Positions 9,825 through 19,456 of a stretch of DNA of 64,000 nucleotides are shown here, piece after piece (within the stretch, counting starts at the first letter, position 1; each line of letters opens with the position of its first letter). The DNA lies in assembly GCF_900116665.1 (NCBI RefSeq), contig NZ_FPBK01000003.1:89306-153305 (forward strand), read 5' to 3'. Made by a program: the position numbers and the translations under genes. A model generated the notes under the pieces. That model saw nothing but the letters and a program-made list of their open reading frames with translations. It made no database searches and was not told the DNA's origin. The stretch is from Pustulibacterium marinum (GTDB taxonomy: Bacteria > Bacteroidota > Bacteroidia > Flavobacteriales > Flavobacteriaceae).

Positions 9825-10553
9825 ATGGGAAGAGCTTTCGAATTTAGAAAAGCTAGAAAAATGAAGCGCTGGTCTGCAATGGCCAAGACCTTTACTAGAA
9901 TTGGTAAAGATATTGTAATGGCAGTTAAAGAAGGTGGTCCCGACCCAGATGCTAACTCTCGCTTACGTGCAGTAATCCAGAACGCGAAGGCTGCCAATAT
10001 GCCAAAAGATAATATTGAGCGCGCTATTAAAAGAGCTTCTGATAAAGATCAAGGAGATTACAAAGAGGTTTTGTTTGAAGGATATGCTCCTCACGGGATT
10101 GCTATTTTAATTGAAACAGCAACCGATAATAATAACAGAACTGTAGCCAACATTAGAAGTTACTTTAACAAATGTAATGGAAACTTAGGTACGAGTGGAT
10201 CTGTTGAATTTATGTTTGACCACACTTGTAATTTTCGAGTAAACGCAGAAGGATTAGATCCTGAAGAATTAGAGCTAGAGATGATAGATTACGGTGCAGA
10301 AGAAGTTTTTCATGATGAAGATGGAATCCATATTTATGCTCCGTTTGAAAGTTTTGGAGGTATTCAGAAAGAATTAGAAGAACGCGGAATAGAAATCTTA
10401 TCTTCTGGATTTGATAGAATTCCACAAGTTACCAAATCACTTTCTGCTGAAGAAGCTGCAGATGTTGAAAAACTATTGGAGAAAATTGAAGAAGATGACG
10501 ATGTTCAAAATGTTTTCCATACTATGGAAGAAACTTCTAACGAAGAAGCATAA
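9825..10553 (+). CDS. YebC/PmpR family protein
   Basis: 242 residues, standard length. The start MGRAFEFRKARKMKRWSAMAK is the typical Bacteroidota form of the family, followed by NSRLRAVIQNAKAANMPKDN and the FEGYAPHGIA and GSVEFMFD segments. The family includes DNA-binding regulators (PmpR) and proteins that ease ribosome stalling at proline-rich stretches (YebC/YeeI type); which applies here cannot be told. It has its own promoter-like box and a strong terminator 20 bases after the stop, so it is probably a single-gene unit. Confidence 0.93.
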   Translation: MGRAFEFRKARKMKRWSAMAKTFTRIGKDIVMAVKEGGPDPDANSRLRAVIQNAKAANMPKDNIERAIKRASDKDQGDYKEVLFEGYAPHGIAILIETATDNNNRTVANIRSYFNKCNGNLGTSGSVEFMFDHTCNFRVNAEGLDPEELELEMIDYGAEEVFHDEDGIHIYAPFESFGGIQKELEERGIEILSSGFDRIPQVTKSLSAEEAADVEKLLEKIEEDDDVQNVFHTMEETSNEEA

Positions 10554-10575
10554 TCATCTACCAAGATAAAATTTT

Positions 10576-10604
10576 AAAAAGGAGCTCTTTACAGCTCCTT
10601 TTTT
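10576..10604 (+). terminator. Rho-independent terminator after yebC
   Basis: An 11-bp perfect stem AAAAAGGAGCT / AGCTCCTTTTT with a 6-base loop and a T tract. Confidence 0.85.
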
Positions 10605-10712
10605 CATTTTTGTAAGTTTTATTGACAAAAATTTGTTCAAAAAAATAAAGTTAATAACACTTCTTGTTTAAATTTCATTTTCTATTTTCACAGAAAATTA
10701 CCGTTTACCTAG

Positions 10713-12107
10713 ATGAAAACTAACAATCTATACATATTATATGTACTGATTATTTTTCCGTATATCCTATTTTCTCAAGACTTAAAAGAAAAAGTGAGAG
10801 AAAATGGATTGCTATTCTATAAGAATATGGATAGTGCCTATACGCAAGTAGACACGCTTATACAACAAGCACAATCTCAAAATGAACCGCTTTTAGAGTT
10901 GCTTCTACTGGATAGAAAATGTCACTATTTCTACAACAAAACGGATATTGATAATTTATTGACCTCTTCAAAAATACTAAGAAACAAAGCAATTAAATAT
11001 AAAAAACCTTCTTACGAATCTTCTGCACTTCTTTATTTAGCTGAAAGTTATTCGCTTAACGAACTACCCGATAAAGCACTTCATAATTTAAATGAAGCCG
11101 AAAATATTATTGCAAAAGATACCACTCTAAGAGCATTTTTTATAAAATCAAATATTCTTATAAGTCAGTCTAACATCTATTATGACAAGAAAGAATACAA
11201 AAAAGCATTAGCGAAACATCAACAATTGATAAAAACAGGAAACTTCCTAAAAGATCAATCTCAGTACAATCATTTTCAATACATTAACTATTCTAATCTT
11301 GCTAATGTATATCTAAATGAAAACATTGATTCCGCTGCCTATTATGTAAAGAAATCCATAGAACTCTCTACAAAAGCAGTAAGCGAAAAAAATATAAAAG
11401 GTGCCAATTTGTTTATACTAGGAAAGGTAGCAGAAAAAAGAAATGATACCTCAAATGCCATCAAAAATTACTTGGAATCATATCATATTCTAAAAAATAC
11501 CGGAGACGCCCTTAACAGAAGTCAATTACTGGAAAGTTTACAATCCATTTATGCCTCTCTTGGAAAAACTGATTCAGCAAAAATATTTCAACAAGAATTA
11601 GATGACTACAATGTAAATACACTTCAAAACAAGTATAAAGCACTAAAAAAAATTGTCAAAGAAGACACCTCAAAAAAAAATAAATCTTCTCAAACATTAT
11701 ATATAATTCTCGGCATAAGCATTGTTGTGCTACTTTCAAGTATAACGTTTATACTGATTAAGAAAAGAAAAAAATTACCAGTAGAACCAGAAGAAACAGA
11801 GCAAGAAAAATTAGCCAACAATTATGATTCATTGATTGAAATGATTAAAAAAGACGATCCTGCTTTTTTGTCTCATTTTGAAAATATTTATCCTGATTTT
11901 AGAAATAAATTACTGGAACTAAATCCTGAGCTTACAATTTCTGAAATAAAATTTTGTGCCTTGCTAAAATTGAACATTCCCACCAAGCAAATTGCTCAAT
12001 ATACTTTTATAGAAACCAGAACTGTACAAAATAAAAAGCATAGAATCAGGAAAAAATTAAATATTCCCAAAAATACCGATACTTATAATTGGTTCAATGA
12101 AATTTAA
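10713..12107 (+). CDS. TPR membrane protein with C-terminal LuxR-like HTH
   Basis: 464 residues. A signal peptide or anchor (ILYVLIIFPYILFSQ) is followed by helical TPR-like repeats (about 30-310), one transmembrane helix (LYIILGISIVVLLSSITFILI, about 328-348) and a cytoplasmic tail. The tail ends in an HTH of the LuxR/GerE type (LTISEIKFCALLKLNIPTKQIAQ, then TVQNKKHRIRKKL). The order periplasmic TPR - membrane helix - cytoplasmic HTH suggests a one-component regulator sensing something outside the inner membrane. The ligand is unknown. The 490-base downstream gap holds repeats that might be its operator, which is inference. Confidence 0.85.
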   Translation: MKTNNLYILYVLIIFPYILFSQDLKEKVRENGLLFYKNMDSAYTQVDTLIQQAQSQNEPLLELLLLDRKCHYFYNKTDIDNLLTSSKILRNKAIKYKKPSYESSALLYLAESYSLNELPDKALHNLNEAENIIAKDTTLRAFFIKSNILISQSNIYYDKKEYKKALAKHQQLIKTGNFLKDQSQYNHFQYINYSNLANVYLNENIDSAAYYVKKSIELSTKAVSEKNIKGANLFILGKVAEKRNDTSNAIKNYLESYHILKNTGDALNRSQLLESLQSIYASLGKTDSAKIFQQELDDYNVNTLQNKYKALKKIVKEDTSKKNKSSQTLYIILGISIVVLLSSITFILIKKRKKLPVEPEETEQEKLANNYDSLIEMIKKDDPAFLSHFENIYPDFRNKLLELNPELTISEIKFCALLKLNIPTKQIAQYTFIETRTVQNKKHRIRKKLNIPKNTDTYNWFNEI

Positions 12108-12374
12108 CCTTATTCGAATTTCGTCAATATTCACTTCTTTATTTTAAAATTCAATAACATTATTACTTAAACTTAAGAATACCTTAAAGAGTAGCTAATG
12201 AGTAGCTACATTTTTCAGGAGAAGTAAGGTTTTGTGTAGTTGATTTTTAGGTTTATATAAATTCCAAACTTAAGTTTACATCAAGTTATTACAAACACTA
12301 GTTCTTAAGTTTTAATCATCCAACATCCGAACAAGGAAGTTTTCATCTTAGGTAGTTTTTTCATTTTTGTTCGG

Positions 12375-12543
12375 AATCTTAAGACTAAGTATCATGTATG
12401 CTTTAGGTTTAATGAGGTGCAACAAAGCACCTAAAAAAAGTAGTTTCGAACAACTTAAACGTTCACAAAATAACCAACTAACCAACCAATATTCGTGGAG
12501 TGTTAAAAAAAAGTCTGTTTTCGTAAGCAGACTTTTTTATTTT
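12375..12543 (+). ncRNA. Candidate small RNA or regulatory leader
   Basis: A ~165-base stretch ending in a strong intrinsic terminator, preceded by a weak -7-like CATTTTTG at 12362-12369, and containing a GAGGTGC/GCACCT hairpin. No known RNA family (tmRNA, 6S, SRP) was recognised. It could be a free small RNA or a terminated leader of the gene at 12600. This rests on structure only. Confidence 0.3.
12507..12538 (+). terminator. Intrinsic terminator upstream of the gene at 12600
   Basis: An 11-bp perfect stem AAAAAAGTCTG / CAGACTTTTTT with a 10-base loop. It lies 62 bases before the next ATG and 400 bases after the previous stop, so it ends an independent or leader transcript rather than the upstream gene. 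Confidence 0.8.
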
Positions 12544-12599
12544 TATTCGAACTTGTAACATTCACTTACACACATCGTCTTTTAAAAAAACTACATTTT

Positions 12600-14096
12600 A
12601 TGAAAAAAACTTACCTTACTTTGCTACTACTATTATCGGCGGTAATTTCATTTGCCCAATCTGTAACCGGAAAAATAGTAAATCAGAAAGATGAACCCAT
12701 ACCCTATGCAACCATTCAAATAGGAGATCATTATGGCGTAGTATCTAATACCGAAGGATACTTTACCATTAAAACAAAAAACCAACCTGAGGACGCCCAA
12801 GTTCAAATTTCTTTTATGGGATATAAAACATTAGAAATCCCCCTTGCAGATTTTGTAGACGATACTTATATACTGGAAGAAGATGTAAATGAACTAGATG
12901 AAGTATTGGTAACCAACAAACAATTAACACCAGAAGAAATTATTACCAACATGTTAGAGAAAGCTCCAGAGAATTATGAGCAAAAAAATTTTCAGCAGAC
13001 ATTTTTCGTACGAAACAATTCTAAGGAAAAAATAATTGATTTTGATTTTGAAATTGACAAAGCTACCGATGAATCTAAAAAAGATCTTAGAAAACTAAAT
13101 GAAGAAATCGAAGCATTTTCAGAAAAAATGAAAGGTCAAAAATTCCAATATTTCACAGAGTATTACGGTTCTTATGCCAGACTTAATGATTCTTCCAAGG
13201 TGAATGTAGATAAATTTGTTTACCTGAAAGATGAAGACGAAGATATTTCTCAAGATAAAATCATTAAAAAAGTAGTAAACATTTTCAAAGAACATTTAGA
13301 TAAAGATGCTTCTTATAAATTTAAACTTGGTATGTTTAAAGTAGAAGATTCCTTGACCAGAGATGAAATATTTGATGAAGAAACCGACTCTACCAAAGGA
13401 AAGTCAAAATACGTTAAGAATAGTATCTTTTATAAAAACCTCCACTACAACAATTTTTACAATGATGACGATTTAGACTTTTTCAACAAAATGAAACGTT
13501 ACCAATATCAATTGGATGGCTACACAAATATAGATGGAGAATCTGTTTACATTATTTCCTTTTCGCCAGATCGTGGAAGTGCTTCATTTTACGGAAAAAT
13601 GTACATCAATGTTTTTGATTACGGACTTATGCGATTGGATTACACTATGATGGAAGGCGAAAAGCTACATAATATCAACTTAAAATTATTAGGCTTTAAA
13701 GTACAGCAAGACCGTATTAAGGTAACGTCTATTTATAAGAAGAAAGAAAACGGAAAGTACAGCATTAAATTCGGAAAGAGACAAAGTGGAACCTATGCAT
13801 ACGTGAGTCTACCTGCTTTTAAATTCATCAAAAATCGCGTTGACAGAGACGATGATAGACAAAAATTAAAACTCGATATGATGATTGAACAAGATAATTT
13901 ATCTACAACAGAGTTTTATGTGATTAATGAAGGAGAAATAGATCAAACAAATTATGATACACTTGTGGACCAAGAGGATTATGAATATTTAGAATTAGAA
14001 ACGTACGATCCTACTGTTTGGGCCGATTATAATGTATTGGCTCCTATTGACGACATTAAAAACTACGGAAAAGACAATACAGCTACTTCTTTCTAA
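12600..14096 (+). CDS. Carboxypeptidase-regulatory-like domain protein, secreted
   Basis: 498 residues. A signal peptide (LTLLLLLSAVISFAQ) is followed by a CarboxypepD_reg-like beta sandwich (SVTGKIVNQKDEPIPYATIQIG ... GYFTIKTK, about residues 20-105), the module that also precedes TonB plugs in SusC-type receptors. No TonB barrel follows. The rest is a charged region (110-290) and a beta-rich C-terminal half, as in many Bacteroidota proteins of unknown role. It is probably periplasmic or at the outer membrane. The stop overlaps the end of the convergent methyltransferase gene by four bases. Confidence 0.8.
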   Translation: MKKTYLTLLLLLSAVISFAQSVTGKIVNQKDEPIPYATIQIGDHYGVVSNTEGYFTIKTKNQPEDAQVQISFMGYKTLEIPLADFVDDTYILEEDVNELDEVLVTNKQLTPEEIITNMLEKAPENYEQKNFQQTFFVRNNSKEKIIDFDFEIDKATDESKKDLRKLNEEIEAFSEKMKGQKFQYFTEYYGSYARLNDSSKVNVDKFVYLKDEDEDISQDKIIKKVVNIFKEHLDKDASYKFKLGMFKVEDSLTRDEIFDEETDSTKGKSKYVKNSIFYKNLHYNNFYNDDDLDFFNKMKRYQYQLDGYTNIDGESVYIISFSPDRGSASFYGKMYINVFDYGLMRLDYTMMEGEKLHNINLKLLGFKVQQDRIKVTSIYKKKENGKYSIKFGKRQSGTYAYVSLPAFKFIKNRVDRDDDRQKLKLDMMIEQDNLSTTEFYVINEGEIDQTNYDTLVDQEDYEYLELETYDPTVWADYNVLAPIDDIKNYGKDNTATSF

Positions 14097-14854
14097 TTTT
14101 TAGTAGCAACAATCCGTAAACGCTTATAGTCGGCATACCAATTGCCGTCTTTGAACAATACAGGTTTCAGTAATTTCTGAACTTCTTCTTTAATTGCTGA
14201 AACTTTTTCTTTTTCAATACCTGTAAAAAAGTTTCCGGCAAACATACTCAGCCAATCTGTAATTCCGGTTTGCTCGTCTGCCAAAAGTGTTGGTCTTTTA
14301 TACAATTGTGCTAATTCCACCTCAAAACCTATAGCTTCTAGAACCTGTGTATATTCACTCACAGACGGAAAATACCATTGTTCTAATTTGGATTGCGACA
14401 CGTAACCATACTCAGTCAAAACCATGCGCAATGTTTTCACAATTACATCTACGTTTCCTTTTCCTCCAAACTCTATCACCAACCTTCCGTTTGGTTTCAA
14501 AGCATCATACATACATTTTGCAGCTTCTTTATATTCTAAAACCCAGTGCAACGTGGCGTTAGAAAAAATAGCATCAAATTGAGAAGGAAAAGAAAAATCA
14601 GCAGCATTGGCTACAAGAAATTCTGTATCAGAAAACTCTTGTTTGGCTTTAGCAATCATATCTTGAGAAGCATCAATTCCTAAAACATTTGCTCCAAGAT
14701 CTTGAATTTTCTTGGTTAATGCACCAGTACCACAACCTATATCTAAAATATATTCATCTGGTTTTGGATTGAGTATATCTATTAATCCCGCTCCATATTC
14801 AAACACAAAATTATGCTTGGTATCATACAAATCTGTATTCCACTTTGTGTTCAT
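14093..14854 (-). CDS. Class I SAM-dependent methyltransferase (trans-aconitate methyltransferase-like)
   Basis: 253 residues with SAM motif I ILDIGCGTGAL at 36-46, an acidic motif II end (GIDAS), and NATLHWVLEY, which resembles trans-aconitate methyltransferase and its small-molecule relatives. The substrate is not certain. It is the last gene of a minus-strand run after kdsB and a HAD phosphatase (16-base gap), and converges on the preceding plus-strand gene with a 4-base overlap. Confidence 0.8.
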   Translation of the reverse strand: MNTKWNTDLYDTKHNFVFEYGAGLIDILNPKPDEYILDIGCGTGALTKKIQDLGANVLGIDASQDMIAKAKQEFSDTEFLVANAADFSFPSQFDAIFSNATLHWVLEYKEAAKCMYDALKPNGRLVIEFGGKGNVDVIVKTLRMVLTEYGYVSQSKLEQWYFPSVSEYTQVLEAIGFEVELAQLYKRPTLLADEQTGITDWLSMFAGNFFTGIEKEKVSAIKEEVQKLLKPVLFKDGNWYADYKRLRIVATKN

Positions 14855-14870
14855 GTGTTTGAGTTTGGTT

Positions 14871-15563
14871 TTACAAATAGGTTAATAATTCTGAAGCTGA
14901 TTGAAGCGTAAGATATTTTTGATTTTCTAATTCTTGAGGAGAAACTTTTTCATGTTCCCATGTGGTATGAAAGGGAATATGAACTGCATTACTTCTTAAA
15001 TTGATAATAGGCAAGACATCCGATTTTAACGAGTTTCCGATCATTAAAAACTCTTTTGGCTGAATTTCCAAATGGTTTAACACCTCTGAATAGTCTTCCT
15101 CTTTCTTTTCGGTCATCACTTCTATATGATGAAAAAAGTGCGACAAATTTGATTTTTTTAGCTTTCGTTTTTGATCTAACAAATCACCTTTGGTAAGCAC
15201 AATCAACTTATACTTTTTTGAAAGCGATTCTAAAACCTCAGGAATTCCTTCCAAAACTTCCACAGGTTTGTTGATCATATCCTTCCCTATTTTCAGAATT
15301 TCTGAAATCATTTCAGGCTTCACCATTCCGTTAGAAATTTCGAGAGCAGACTCTACCATAGAAAGCATAAAACCTTTCACTCCATACCCATAGATGTCCA
15401 AGTTATCTAATTCCTTCCGGAATAATTCCTGATCAATTTTATTGGGAGTTTCGTAGGCAGAAAGCAATTTAGCAAAAGCATCTTCTGCATCTCTAAAATA
15501 TGTTTCGTTCACCCAAAGTGTATCGTCTGCATCAAAACCAATGACTTTTATTTCATCAAACAT
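14871..15563 (-). CDS. HAD superfamily hydrolase
   Basis: 230 residues. HAD motif I is GFDADDTLW (nucleophile D11, D13), motif II is the Thr in LIVLTKGD, and motif IV is MIGNSLKSD, so the catalytic set is present. The cap is helical as in subfamily I. These enzymes hydrolyse small phosphates; the substrate is unknown. Its start overlaps the end of kdsB by 8 bases. It is not recognisably KdsC, the KDO-8-phosphate phosphatase, which is shorter and lacks a cap, so a direct role in KDO synthesis should not be assumed. Confidence 0.85.
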   Translation of the reverse strand: MFDEIKVIGFDADDTLWVNETYFRDAEDAFAKLLSAYETPNKIDQELFRKELDNLDIYGYGVKGFMLSMVESALEISNGMVKPEMISEILKIGKDMINKPVEVLEGIPEVLESLSKKYKLIVLTKGDLLDQKRKLKKSNLSHFFHHIEVMTEKKEEDYSEVLNHLEIQPKEFLMIGNSLKSDVLPIINLRSNAVHIPFHTTWEHEKVSPQELENQKYLTLQSASELLTYL

Positions 15564-16290
15564 TATCTAGCATTTTTTTGGCTTTTACCAAATCTTCCGG
15601 AGTATCTATTTCTATTCCGGTTACTCTAGTTTCCACCATTTTTATTTTCTTTCCATATTCTAAATAACGAATAGCTTCTATTTTCTCAGTAGCTTCTAAA
15701 GGTTTCATTTGCATTTTTGGAAACGCAATCAATGCATCTTTTCTGAAAGCATACACCCCTTTGTGCTTGTAATATTTTGCTCCGGCATTTTTATCACGAG
15801 GATACGGAATTGGCGAACGAGAAAAGTACAGCGCAAAATCTCTGTTATCTACAATCACCTTAACGTTATTTGGGTTTTCAATATCTTCCCAATCAGTAAG
15901 TGGCGTCATTAACGAAGCAAGATCAATCTCTTTATCATAATCATGTTTAAAAACCTCTAACACTTTGGTTAAGCTTTCAGCTTCTGTAAAAGGTTCATCT
16001 CCTTGCACATTCACCACAATATCAACATCTAAATCTGCTACCGCTTCGGCAATTCTATCGCTTCCACATTCATGTTCTTTGATGCTCATCATTACTTTAC
16101 CACCGTTCGAAGTAATTTCTTGAAAAATAATATCACTATCCGTCACTACAAAAACGTCATCGAACAAATTTGTAGCCACAGCAGCTTCATACGTTCTTAA
16201 AATAACCGTTTTTCCTCCAAGCTCTTGCATTAATTTTGCTGGAAAACGAGATGCCTGATAACGGGCGGGAATCATTGCTATAACTTTCAT
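15556..16290 (-). CDS. kdsB: 3-deoxy-manno-octulosonate cytidylyltransferase
   Basis: 244 residues, family length. The enzyme makes CMP-KDO from CTP and KDO for lipopolysaccharide inner core in the cytoplasm. The nucleotide-binding start [16 protein letters not shown] is clear, with the [10 protein letters not shown] and [10 protein letters not shown] motifs and the late [10 protein letters not shown] segment. It heads a three-gene minus-strand operon (kdsB, HAD hydrolase, methyltransferase). Its presence implies that the cell makes a KDO-containing outer-membrane lipid. Confidence 0.96.
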   Translation of the reverse strand: MKVIAMIPARYQASRFPAKLMQELGGKTVILRTYEAAVATNLFDDVFVVTDSDIIFQEITSNGGKVMMSIKEHECGSDRIAEAVADLDVDIVVNVQGDEPFTEAESLTKVLEVFKHDYDKEIDLASLMTPLTDWEDIENPNNVKVIVDNRDFALYFSRSPIPYPRDKNAGAKYYKHKGVYAFRKDALIAFPKMQMKPLEATEKIEAIRYLEYGKKIKMVETRVTGIEIDTPEDLVKAKKMLDNV

Positions 16291-16375
16291 AAACTTAAAA
16301 AATAGTTTGCTATGCGAAATTAGGCTTTAATTTACGAAAATTATGTTTGACAACAGTATTTATTACAATGTTCAG

Positions 16376-17806
16376 TTAATCAAGATCGGCAAAAAAGTCG
16401 TCTTTAAACCCAATTAAATACAGGCGTTCTTTAGCACGCGTAACCGCAGTGTACAACCAGCGCAGATAATCTATATTTACACCATCGGGCAAATAAGGTT
16501 GTTCAATAAAAACTGTATTCCACTGTCCTCCTTGCGATTTATGACACGTAATTGCGTAGGAGAATTTTACCTGTAACGCATTGAAAAACGGATTGCTTTT
16601 TACTTTTAAAAACTTTTTATAGTTAGACGATTCTCCTTCATAATCTTTCATTACTTCCTGATACAAACGATTACTTTCATCGTAAGAAAGCGAAGGACTT
16701 TCGGCCATAATCGTATCTAAAAGCAATACGGTTTCAAAAGGTTTCATGTTTGGATAATCTACCATTTGAACTTTCACTTCTGCAAATCGGAAGCCGTACA
16801 ATTCTTTTATGGCAAAAATTTCGAGTACTTCAAGAATATCTCCATTTGCTATAAACCCTGCTTCCGTGGTGGCTTTGATCCAGAAATAGTTATTCTTCAC
16901 CACCATTACATAATCTCCCGGAGTCAATTCATTTTCATTGAAAAGAATCTTAGTTCTTATTTGTTGATTGTACAAATTGGCTCTTTTGTTAGATCGAACG
17001 ATTAGTGCAGTTTCCTCCTTCCCTACTCTACCATACGCTTCGTCAATTGCTTCCTGAATTTCATAACCGTCTACCAGACGAATGATATCTGAAAACCCTT
17101 TGATATGAAACTGAAAATCTTCAGCATAAGCTGCCGACAATTGTTCACGAATATTAGTAGCATTGAAAAGGATCCCCGAATCTTCAGCCTGTCGCATTAC
17201 TTCATCCATCTCCAACGTGGTGACATCTTTGTTGTAATGATTACTTATGGTATTCTCATCTAAAGCCGGGCTCACCGTTAAATTTACTGGTGGCAACTGA
17301 GCTGTATCACCAATTAATAATAATTTACATTGATGACCGGAATACACATATTGCATAAGATCGTCTAACAACGAACCATTTTCAAACAATTTAGAATCCG
17401 TGTTTATATCAGGAATCATAGAAGCTTCATCAACGATAAAAACTGTATTTCTATGCTTGTTAGGTTGTAACGTAAAAGCTACACCTCCATTTTGTTGCTT
17501 TTTAGGAAAGTAAATTTTTTTGTGAATGGTGAAAGCCGTCGTATTAGAATAGCTGGTAATCACTTTGGCTGCTCTACCTGTTGGTGCTAACAACACTGCT
17601 TTTAACTTTGCTTGCCATAAGTTTTTAACAGTGTTTGCAATGATGGTCGTTTTCCCTGTTCCTGCATATCCTTTCAATAAAAAAACGCGCTCCTTGTCTT
17701 TTGACAGCAGAAATTCAGATAATTTTTGCAACACAACCTCCTGAACTAAAGTAGGTTGAAACGGAAATTTATCTTTTAATAATTTGTAAAAAGCAGCAGC
17801 ATCCAT
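16376..17806 (-). CDS. RecD-like / UvrD-family ATP-dependent DNA helicase
   Basis: 476 residues, shorter than RecD2. Walker A is LLKGYAGTGKTTI near residue 45, Walker B is FIVDEASMI near 130, and the second RecA-like domain ends in KFSYAITCHKSQGGQW and YTAVTRAKERLYLIG, the SF1 motifs V-VI. It is therefore an SF1B-type helicase of the short form common in Bacteroidota. It stands alone on the minus strand, divergent from the gene at 17980. Its partner and repair pathway are unknown. Confidence 0.88.
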   Translation of the reverse strand: MDAAAFYKLLKDKFPFQPTLVQEVVLQKLSEFLLSKDKERVFLLKGYAGTGKTTIIANTVKNLWQAKLKAVLLAPTGRAAKVITSYSNTTAFTIHKKIYFPKKQQNGGVAFTLQPNKHRNTVFIVDEASMIPDINTDSKLFENGSLLDDLMQYVYSGHQCKLLLIGDTAQLPPVNLTVSPALDENTISNHYNKDVTTLEMDEVMRQAEDSGILFNATNIREQLSAAYAEDFQFHIKGFSDIIRLVDGYEIQEAIDEAYGRVGKEETALIVRSNKRANLYNQQIRTKILFNENELTPGDYVMVVKNNYFWIKATTEAGFIANGDILEVLEIFAIKELYGFRFAEVKVQMVDYPNMKPFETVLLLDTIMAESPSLSYDESNRLYQEVMKDYEGESSNYKKFLKVKSNPFFNALQVKFSYAITCHKSQGGQWNTVFIEQPYLPDGVNIDYLRWLYTAVTRAKERLYLIGFKDDFFADLD

Positions 17807-17935
17807 AAGGCATTCAAAAGTTTATTTCAAAATTATAAAAACATGAGCAACTCACTGATTAATTGGCATTATTGTTGTTAACAAATATTAAAAATGATTT
17901 TATTGTTAAATCCTTTTTTGATTGAAAAAAAATTG

Positions 17936-17943
17936 TAGATTTG
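17936..17943 (+). promoter_or_regulatory. -7 promoter box (TAGATTTG) for the 17980 operon
   Basis: TAGATTTG lies 36 bases before the ATG at 17980, with a TTG at 17918-17920 about 15 bases upstream of it, slightly closer than the usual spacing. Confidence 0.5.
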
Positions 17944-17979
17944 CGTTAATCAGTTTAAAATAAATTCATAACAAATACA

Positions 17980-18642
17980 ATGAAAATAGCTGCACAAATA
18001 GTTCTTTGGGGATTGAGTATCTTCTTCGGATACCAAATATACAAATCCGTTTCTGGACCATTGGAATTCAAAAAAGTTAAAGAAAAACGTTTTGCAAAAG
18101 TAATTTCTAGATTGAAAGACATAAGTAAATCTGAAGAAGCTTACCGTGTTGTAAATGGAAAATACACTAGTAATTATGATTCATTAGTTCATTTTATTGA
18201 GAATGGACAATTTACAATTACTTCTCAAAGAGATACTTCATGGATGGAGTATGATCCTATTTATAAAATTGATATGCCAAAAGAAGGTAAAATCATTGAT
18301 ACATTAGGATTTGTTTCTATTAAGGATTCATTGTTCAAAAATAGTGATCGCTATAAAAAAATGATGTACGTTCCTTATACTGATGATTCAAAAAAATTCG
18401 AACTTGAAGCAAAAACTATTGAAAAGAATGGTTATCAAGCTCCAGTTTTCCAAGCAAAAGTACATAAAGAAGTATTGTTACAAGATCAACCAAAAGATTT
18501 AGTAGCTCAAGAATTAACCACTGAAAACATCACCGAAGACATCAAAGGACCAGAAATTATTGTTGGTTCTTTAGAGGAAGTAAGTACAAGTGGTAACTGG
18601 CCAACTATTTATGACGCAAAAACTAACAACAATAAAGAGTAA
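17980..18642 (+). CDS. Single-pass membrane protein of unknown function
   Basis: 220 residues with one N-terminal transmembrane helix (IVLWGLSIFFGYQIY), then a helix (KRFAKVISRLKDISKSEEAYR) and a mixed soluble domain. The membrane helix plus amphipathic helix faintly resembles a pseudopilin start, but there is no prepilin cleavage site. It is the first gene of a five-gene operon; the DUF3822 gene begins inside its last 32 bases. I do not recognise the family. Confidence 0.8.
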   Translation: MKIAAQIVLWGLSIFFGYQIYKSVSGPLEFKKVKEKRFAKVISRLKDISKSEEAYRVVNGKYTSNYDSLVHFIENGQFTITSQRDTSWMEYDPIYKIDMPKEGKIIDTLGFVSIKDSLFKNSDRYKKMMYVPYTDDSKKFELEAKTIEKNGYQAPVFQAKVHKEVLLQDQPKDLVAQELTTENITEDIKGPEIIVGSLEEVSTSGNWPTIYDAKTNNNKE

Positions 18643-19456
18643 CACTTTAGATAAAAGTTATAAAGCATTGTCCATTCAGGTTAGCCTGAATGGACTTTCT
18701 TTTTGTATTCATAACGCATTGAATCAAACTATTGAGGTTTTAGAACATACTTCATTTGAAGCGTTACACCTAAACCCGGAAACGCTTCTTGATGCAGTAA
18801 AGAATACTATTTTAGGTACAGAAGTGCTTCTACAAGAATTTGATTCTTTAAAAGTTGTTTACATTAATAATCTTTCAGCTTTTGTTCCAGAAGTAATTTT
18901 TAATGAAGAACATCTTGCAGATTACTTAAAATTCAATGTAAAAATACTTGGAAACGATTACATTACTTATGATGCATTGGAAAATGCCGAAATGAATAAT
19001 GTTTATATTCCATTTGTAAATATTAATAACTTCTTTTTGGATTGGTTTGGATCATTTGAATTTGAACATTTTTCATCTATCCTAGTAAACCAAATACTCA
19101 AATTAGGAAGCATTCATTCTTCACCTCAAGTATTTGTACATTTTTCTGACCAAAATGAGTTTCAAGTGGTTGTAGCAAAAAACAGAAAGTTACTGCTCTA
19201 TAACTCCTTTTCATTTCATACTCCGGAAGATTTTATCTACTATTTATTGTTCACGTATGAGCAGCTAGAATTAAATACTGAAGAGGTTCCTTTGCAATTT
19301 ATTTCTACAATAGATAAAGGAAATCCTCTTTATGATATTGCATACACTTTCATTAGAAATGTAAATACGTATACACTTACTCCCAAAGATAAACTACTCA
19401 AAATAGATACTAACAGATTTTTAGATCATTTTGTTTTAATCAATTCATTTACATGA
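18611..19456 (+). CDS. DUF3822 family protein
   Basis: About 281 residues. The segment LSIQVSLNGLSFCIHNA and the general length match the DUF3822 family of Bacteroidota, found next to rsmD as here. The fold probably resembles actin/ASKHA-like ATPases, but no nucleotide motif is plain. I took ATG 18611 rather than 18590 because the upstream codons only repeat sequence coding the previous protein's end. Its stop overlaps the rsmD start by four bases (ATGA). Confidence 0.85.
   Translation: MTQKLTTIKSNTLDKSYKALSIQVSLNGLSFCIHNALNQTIEVLEHTSFEALHLNPETLLDAVKNTILGTEVLLQEFDSLKVVYINNLSAFVPEVIFNEEHLADYLKFNVKILGNDYITYDALENAEMNNVYIPFVNINNFFLDWFGSFEFEHFSSILVNQILKLGSIHSSPQVFVHFSDQNEFQVVVAKNRKLLLYNSFSFHTPEDFIYYLLFTYEQLELNTEEVPLQFISTIDKGNPLYDIAYTFIRNVNTYTLTPKDKLLKIDTNRFLDHFVLINSFT

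Larger units (their letters stand above)
12108..12599. other. Long intergenic region with direct and inverted repeats
   Basis: 492 bases without a credible gene. It contains a direct repeat GAGTAGCTA at 12189-12197 and 12200-12208 (11-base spacing), an 8-bp inverted repeat CCGAACAA (12327-12334) / TTGTTCGG (12367-12374), a small hairpin around GAGGTGC/GCACCT near 12415, and a strong terminator at 12507-12538. A 63-codon frame at 12367-12558 runs through the hairpin and terminator and is not believable as a gene. Confidence 0.6.

Noticed and set aside
12367-12558. 63-codon frame in the long intergenic region
   Set aside because: It runs through a hairpin and a strong terminator, has no recognisable domain and a poor composition.
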